From Roseibium aggregatum IAM 12614 (GTDB taxonomy: Bacteria; Pseudomonadota; Alphaproteobacteria; Rhizobiales; Stappiaceae): a DNA stretch of 64,000 nucleotides. Made by a program: the position numbers and the translations under genes. The notes under the pieces are model-generated. The model did not search any database. It was not told the DNA's origin and saw only the letters and a list, made by a program, of their open reading frames with translations. The stretch is taken from contig NZ_AAUW01000022.1 of the NCBI RefSeq assembly GCF_000168975.1, positions 59,974-123,973 of the forward strand. The letters run 5' to 3'. Shown piece after piece: positions 60,643 through 64,000 of the stretch. Numbering within the stretch: position 1 is the stretch's first letter; the number at the start of each line of letters is the position of its first letter.

Positions 60643-62973
60643 TTAGCCTGTAGGTCCGCTGCTAGACGCGGCTATGACGGCTTGACCGAGGGCCAGTCCG
60701 CCGTCATTCGCGGGAACCAGTCCGTGAGTGAGTACCTCAAGACCCACTTTCTCAAGGTTCCGGGTCAAGCCTTCGTGCAAGATCTGATTTTGCATGACAC
60801 CGCCGGACAGGGCGACACGGCCGACGCCGCAGGATGCGCCAATCGCCGCCACCATATCGGTCAACCCCCGGATCAGACCCAGATGAAACCGGGCTGCGAT
60901 ACGTCCGGTTTCAACACCCGCGGCAACGTCGCTCAAAAGGTTGTGCCACAGCGGTTCCCAGGAAATCACGGCATTTTCGCTGTCGCTGAGGGCAACCGGA
61001 TATCCCGTTTCGCTCGCGATAAACGGCCGGGCAAGGCACTCCAGCGCCATGCCGGCATGGCCTTCATAATCCTGGATTTCGAAACACACGCCGAGAGCGG
61101 CGGCAACCGCGTCGAACAAGCGACCGGCGGAGGACGACAGCGGCGCATTGAGGCCGGACGAGATCATCTTGTCGAGAACCGGCAGGGGTTTCGCGCGCAG
61201 CGCTGCCGCCAGCGGCCCGTCCGGCACCTGTTCCAGATAGGCCGGTCCGAAGGCCGTCATCAAGTGGGCCGCCAGGTTCCGCCAGGGTTCGCGGATTGCC
61301 CTGGTCCCCCCGGGTAGCGCGACCGGCAGGAAATGGCCCTTGCGATCAAAACCGCGGTAGTCGCCCAGGAGGATTTCCCCGCCCCAGATCGTTCCATCCG
61401 CACCGAGACCCAGCCCGTCCAGAACAAGGCCGAGGGTTCGTTCTTCTCCCGGCGCCAGATGATTGCCGGCAAGGCAGGCCGCGAGATGGGCGTGATGATG
61501 CTGCACGGAAACGACGCGAGCGCCGATTTCCCTGGCCAGAGCCTCCCCCCATTGGGACGACAGGTAATCGGGATGCTGATCAACTGCGATGACCTTCGGC
61601 TCATGCCGATAGAGTTGCCGGTAGAGCGCCAGCGTCTTGCGATATTCCGCGTGGGTTGCCGCCTCCTCCAGATCGCCCAGGTGCTGGGACAGGATCGCCT
61701 GTCCATCCTTCAGCAGGCAGAACGCGGATTTCAGTTCCCCCCCCATAGCTAGCACCGGAGCGGCCTCCGCGAAGGCCTCCGGCAGGACAATCGGCGCCGG
61801 GGCAAAACCTCTGGCGCGGCGGAGAACCTGGGGGCCCGTGGTGTTGACGCGGACAACTGAATCGTCCAGCCGGTTGACGATGTCCCGGTCGTGCATCAGC
61901 CAGAGATCGGCAATACCGGTAAGCCGTGTCCTTGCATCGTCATTGGCGGTCGCCTGCGGTTCGTCGGAAAGATTTCCGGACGTGAACACCAGCGGTCCGC
62001 CGGTCTCTTTCAGAAGCTGATGGTGTAAGGGCGTATAGGGCAGCATGAAGCCGAGCTGATCCTGCCCCGGCACCAGCGAAGGCGCCAGGTGTTTCCCGTC
62101 CATCCGAAGGAGGACGATCGGCGCCGCCGGGCTTGACAGCGCGGTCTGTTCTTCAGGCGAAACCCGGCAATAGGCCCGGATGCCTGCCAGATCCGCCGCC
62201 ATCAAAGCCAGCGGTTTCACACGCCGCCGTTTGCGCAGGCGCAGTTCCGCCACGGCTTTCTCGTTGCGGGCGTCGCAGGCAAGATGAAATCCGCCGATCC
62301 CCTTGACCGCCACAATCTGCCCCGCCTTGATGCGCCGCGCGGCTTCCTCAAGCGGAGCCTTGCAGGCAACCGGCCCGGTCCGGTCTTCCAGCCATAGCCT
62401 CGGCCCGCATTCGGGGCAGGCATTCGGCTGGGCATGGAACCGCCGGTCGGCGGGGTCTTCGTACTCCGACCGGCAGTCGTCGCACATCGGAAAAGCGTCC
62501 ATGGATGTATTGGCCCGGTCATACGGGATGGCCCGCACGATGGAGAGCCGCGGCCCGCAATGGGTGCAATTGGTGAAGGCATAGCCGAACCGTCGGTTGT
62601 CCGGGTCGCTTACATCGGCAAGGCAGGCCGGGCACACTGCAGCGTCAGGTACAACGCCGGTCGAGACGGCGCCGCCTGCGCTTTCGGCAATCTCGAAGGC
62701 AGCATCTGGTGCGGGGCCGGCAAGTCCGCTCCAGGAAACGCTGTCGATCCGGGCAAGAGGGGGGGCCTTTTCGCAAAGCTCTGCCAAAAAAGCGTCGAGC
62801 AGGGCCTCACCTCCCCAGGCATCGATCTCCACCCCGCCGCCGTCGTTGCGGACAGATCCGGACAGCCCCCGGTCTTGGGCCAGCCGCCAGACATGCGGCC
62901 GGAAGCCGACGCCCTGTACCAGTCCCCTCACCCTGATGCGGCGGCCTGTCCTGTCGGGAGGTTCCGGGTTCAT
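60643..62973 (-). CDS. hypF: Carbamoyltransferase HypF (NiFe-hydrogenase maturation)
   Basis: A 776-residue HypF. The N-terminal acylphosphatase domain is IRVRGLVQGVGFRPHVWRLA. Then come two CxxC zinc fingers (CPACLADVSDPDNRRFGYAF and CTHCGPRL; CDDCRSEYEDPADRRFHAQP and CPECGP), a YrdC-like domain (GQIVAVKGIGGFHLACDARN) and a Kae1-like domain with the metal His pair in VQHHHAHLAACLAGNHLAPG. It makes the carbamoyl donor for CN ligands of the Ni-Fe centre. The ATG at 62973 lies seven bases after the hydrogenase gene stop; the open frame extends upstream but not with family sequence. Confidence 0.95.
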   Translation of the reverse strand: MNPEPPDRTGRRIRVRGLVQGVGFRPHVWRLAQDRGLSGSVRNDGGGVEIDAWGGEALLDAFLAELCEKAPPLARIDSVSWSGLAGPAPDAAFEIAESAGGAVSTGVVPDAAVCPACLADVSDPDNRRFGYAFTNCTHCGPRLSIVRAIPYDRANTSMDAFPMCDDCRSEYEDPADRRFHAQPNACPECGPRLWLEDRTGPVACKAPLEEAARRIKAGQIVAVKGIGGFHLACDARNEKAVAELRLRKRRRVKPLALMAADLAGIRAYCRVSPEEQTALSSPAAPIVLLRMDGKHLAPSLVPGQDQLGFMLPYTPLHHQLLKETGGPLVFTSGNLSDEPQATANDDARTRLTGIADLWLMHDRDIVNRLDDSVVRVNTTGPQVLRRARGFAPAPIVLPEAFAEAAPVLAMGGELKSAFCLLKDGQAILSQHLGDLEEAATHAEYRKTLALYRQLYRHEPKVIAVDQHPDYLSSQWGEALAREIGARVVSVQHHHAHLAACLAGNHLAPGEERTLGLVLDGLGLGADGTIWGGEILLGDYRGFDRKGHFLPVALPGGTRAIREPWRNLAAHLMTAFGPAYLEQVPDGPLAAALRAKPLPVLDKMISSGLNAPLSSSAGRLFDAVAAALGVCFEIQDYEGHAGMALECLARPFIASETGYPVALSDSENAVISWEPLWHNLLSDVAAGVETGRIAARFHLGLIRGLTDMVAAIGASCGVGRVALSGGVMQNQILHEGLTRNLEKVGLEVLTHGLVPANDGGLALGQAVIAASSSGPTG

Positions 62974-62980
62974 GGCGGCC

Positions 62981-64000
62981 TCAATGTACCGTGCAAACAA
63001 GGCAAGGGTCGAACGAGCGGACGATATGCTGAACCGCCACCGGTTCGCTTTCGCCCACCCGGACCGGGGCCCCTGCAAGTGCCTGTTCCAGCGCGCCCGG
63101 CACACCGTTTTCGTCACGCGGCGAGAAGTTCCAGGTCGTAGGAGCAATGATCTGGTAATTGGCGATACGGCCTTTCTCCACCCGCAGCCAGTGCCCCAGC
63201 GAGCCGCGCGCCGCTTCCGTAAGCCCAATGCCTTCGGCCTCATCCGGCATATGGCCGTGCACGATAAATGGCTGTTCCGGCACCAGGTCCGCGGCCCAAC
63301 GTTCCATGGCCATCACCACAAGGGCGATTTCGGTCACCCGCGCCACGACACGGGTAAAGACATTCCCGCCGGAAACAGACACGAGATCGCGGATCATCGG
63401 GTGGCCATCGACCAGTTGCCGTGCCAAAGCGCCGACTTCCATCACCCGGCCACCGAGCCGGGGCGCCTTACACCAGCTATAAGCGTCTGTCCGGTCCGCA
63501 TCCGGCCTGGTTTCTCCGGCGAGGGGGGTTTGCGGCCCGTCCGGTGCCGCATACCAGGCATGGCTCAGGTCTTCCGTAATCAGGGCAGGGTCCAGCAGAC
63601 GCGTCTCCCCATTCGTGAAGACACCGGGCTGGAACATCCACGCGCCGCCTTCCTGGTAGGAGCCGAAGCTCATGTAACGCCCGGCCGACGGGCCAAGGGA
63701 GGCAAGATCAAGGCTGTGCGCATACTGCAGGAAGCGCCGGAAATCGCTGCTGGGCGCCGGTTTTTCAGCCGCCCATGCCCACAATTCCTGCGCAGAGGAA
63801 AGCCCGGCGATCCGTTCAAGCTTGTCTCCATAAAGGTGCCGTTCCAGAAACGCCCTGAAGGCGGCCAGGACTGCCGCAAGGCGGGCCGTTTCACCGGCGG
63901 AAACCGACCGCGTCGATCCGCCAGGCTGGACGGTCAGCGTGTGCGGCCACTTCCCGGCGAGCAGGCCGAGTACGTGCATGAACTGGGCCCGGGCGGGCAG
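62981..64000 (-). CDS. hupV: NiFe-hydrogenase large subunit, regulatory (HupV/HoxC) type, partial
   Basis: The 3' 340 codons of a NiFe-hydrogenase large subunit, entering from the right window edge. It shows RAQFMHVLGLLAGKWPHTLT and ends SFDPCLVCTVH directly at the stop codon. The CxxC-x2-His end binds the Ni-Fe centre. Energy-generating hydrogenases have a C-terminal peptide after this His that a protease removes; H2-sensing hydrogenases (HupV, HoxC) lack it, as here. The partner hupU and the kinase hupT are presumably upstream, outside the window. HypF directly follows, as in Rhodobacter. Confidence 0.85.
   Translation of the reverse strand: MPARAQFMHVLGLLAGKWPHTLTVQPGGSTRSVSAGETARLAAVLAAFRAFLERHLYGDKLERIAGLSSAQELWAWAAEKPAPSSDFRRFLQYAHSLDLASLGPSAGRYMSFGSYQEGGAWMFQPGVFTNGETRLLDPALITEDLSHAWYAAPDGPQTPLAGETRPDADRTDAYSWCKAPRLGGRVMEVGALARQLVDGHPMIRDLVSVSGGNVFTRVVARVTEIALVVMAMERWAADLVPEQPFIVHGHMPDEAEGIGLTEAARGSLGHWLRVEKGRIANYQIIAPTTWNFSPRDENGVPGALEQALAGAPVRVGESEPVAVQHIVRSFDPCLVCTVH

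Overview
The window reads as a chromosomal segment of an alphaproteobacterium, most likely a member of the Hyphomicrobiales (Rhizobiales). Reasons are GC-rich coding sequence, DUF992, DUF3309-like and other small proteins of the rhizobial type, rhizobial-style ABC operons, and a hydrogen-sensor/hypF arrangement known from photosynthetic and nitrogen-fixing alphaproteobacteria. The genus is not certain. No rRNA, tRNA, CRISPR array or complete insertion sequence was seen.

Layout. (1) 1-9.7 kb holds single transcription units: LysR and AraC regulators, two tandem exported DUF1254/DUF1214-type proteins, a LysR regulator divergent from an azoR-type quinone/azo reductase, a ROK regulator and an orphan periplasmic binding protein. 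(2) 9.7-22 kb is a worn accessory stretch. It has hflKC with a small partner gene, two transglutaminase-like proteins, DUF992, a TTG-start Crp/Fnr regulator, an NhaA antiporter and several tiny membrane or basic proteins, mixed with decayed genes (a chemotaxis-receptor tail and a GH94/NdvB tail). (3) 22.7-36.9 kb is the most unusual region. On the minus strand are a frameshifted YeiH-type exporter, a ferredoxin-NADP reductase and a 7Fe ferredoxin. On the plus strand are a DUF971 gene with an in-frame TGA, an AprA-like flavoprotein, an AprB-like dicluster ferredoxin, a HEAT-repeat protein, a GntR regulator, a Tat-exported thioredoxin, an atypical NitT/TauT-like importer with an extra membrane protein, two copper chaperones (SCO and PCuAC), a diheme cytochrome c and a Crp-type regulator.

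(4) 37-49.9 kb: after a decayed SnoaL-like gene comes an IclR regulator divergent from a complete peptide/opine-type ABC transporter. That transporter is followed in tight operon form by gamma-glutamyltransferase, M20 peptidase, an FAD amine oxidoreductase and an amidase, which together look like a pathway that imports and dismantles N-acylated or gamma-glutamyl compounds. (5) 50-60.6 kb: an aminotransferase, a complete branched-chain-type ABC transporter, a FadR-type GntR regulator, a TIGR04076 protein, an aldo/keto reductase, and a RidA gene divergent from a second DAO-family oxidoreductase. The same palindromic motif lies before the liv ATPase genes and between ridA and the oxidoreductase, so the two parts are probably one regulon. 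A 263-bp MITE-like element sits between them. (6) 60.6-64 kb: hypF follows the 3' end of a NiFe-hydrogenase large subunit of the H2-sensing (HupV/HoxC) class, which runs off the window.

The best candidate for an undescribed system is the 25.1-36.9 kb cluster. It combines an adenylylsulfate-reductase-like redox pair, an importer whose binding protein carries an extra NosL-resembling C-terminal domain, a membrane protein with a MerT-like Cys-Cys motif, and periplasmic copper/cytochrome machinery. Its substrate cannot be read from the sequence.
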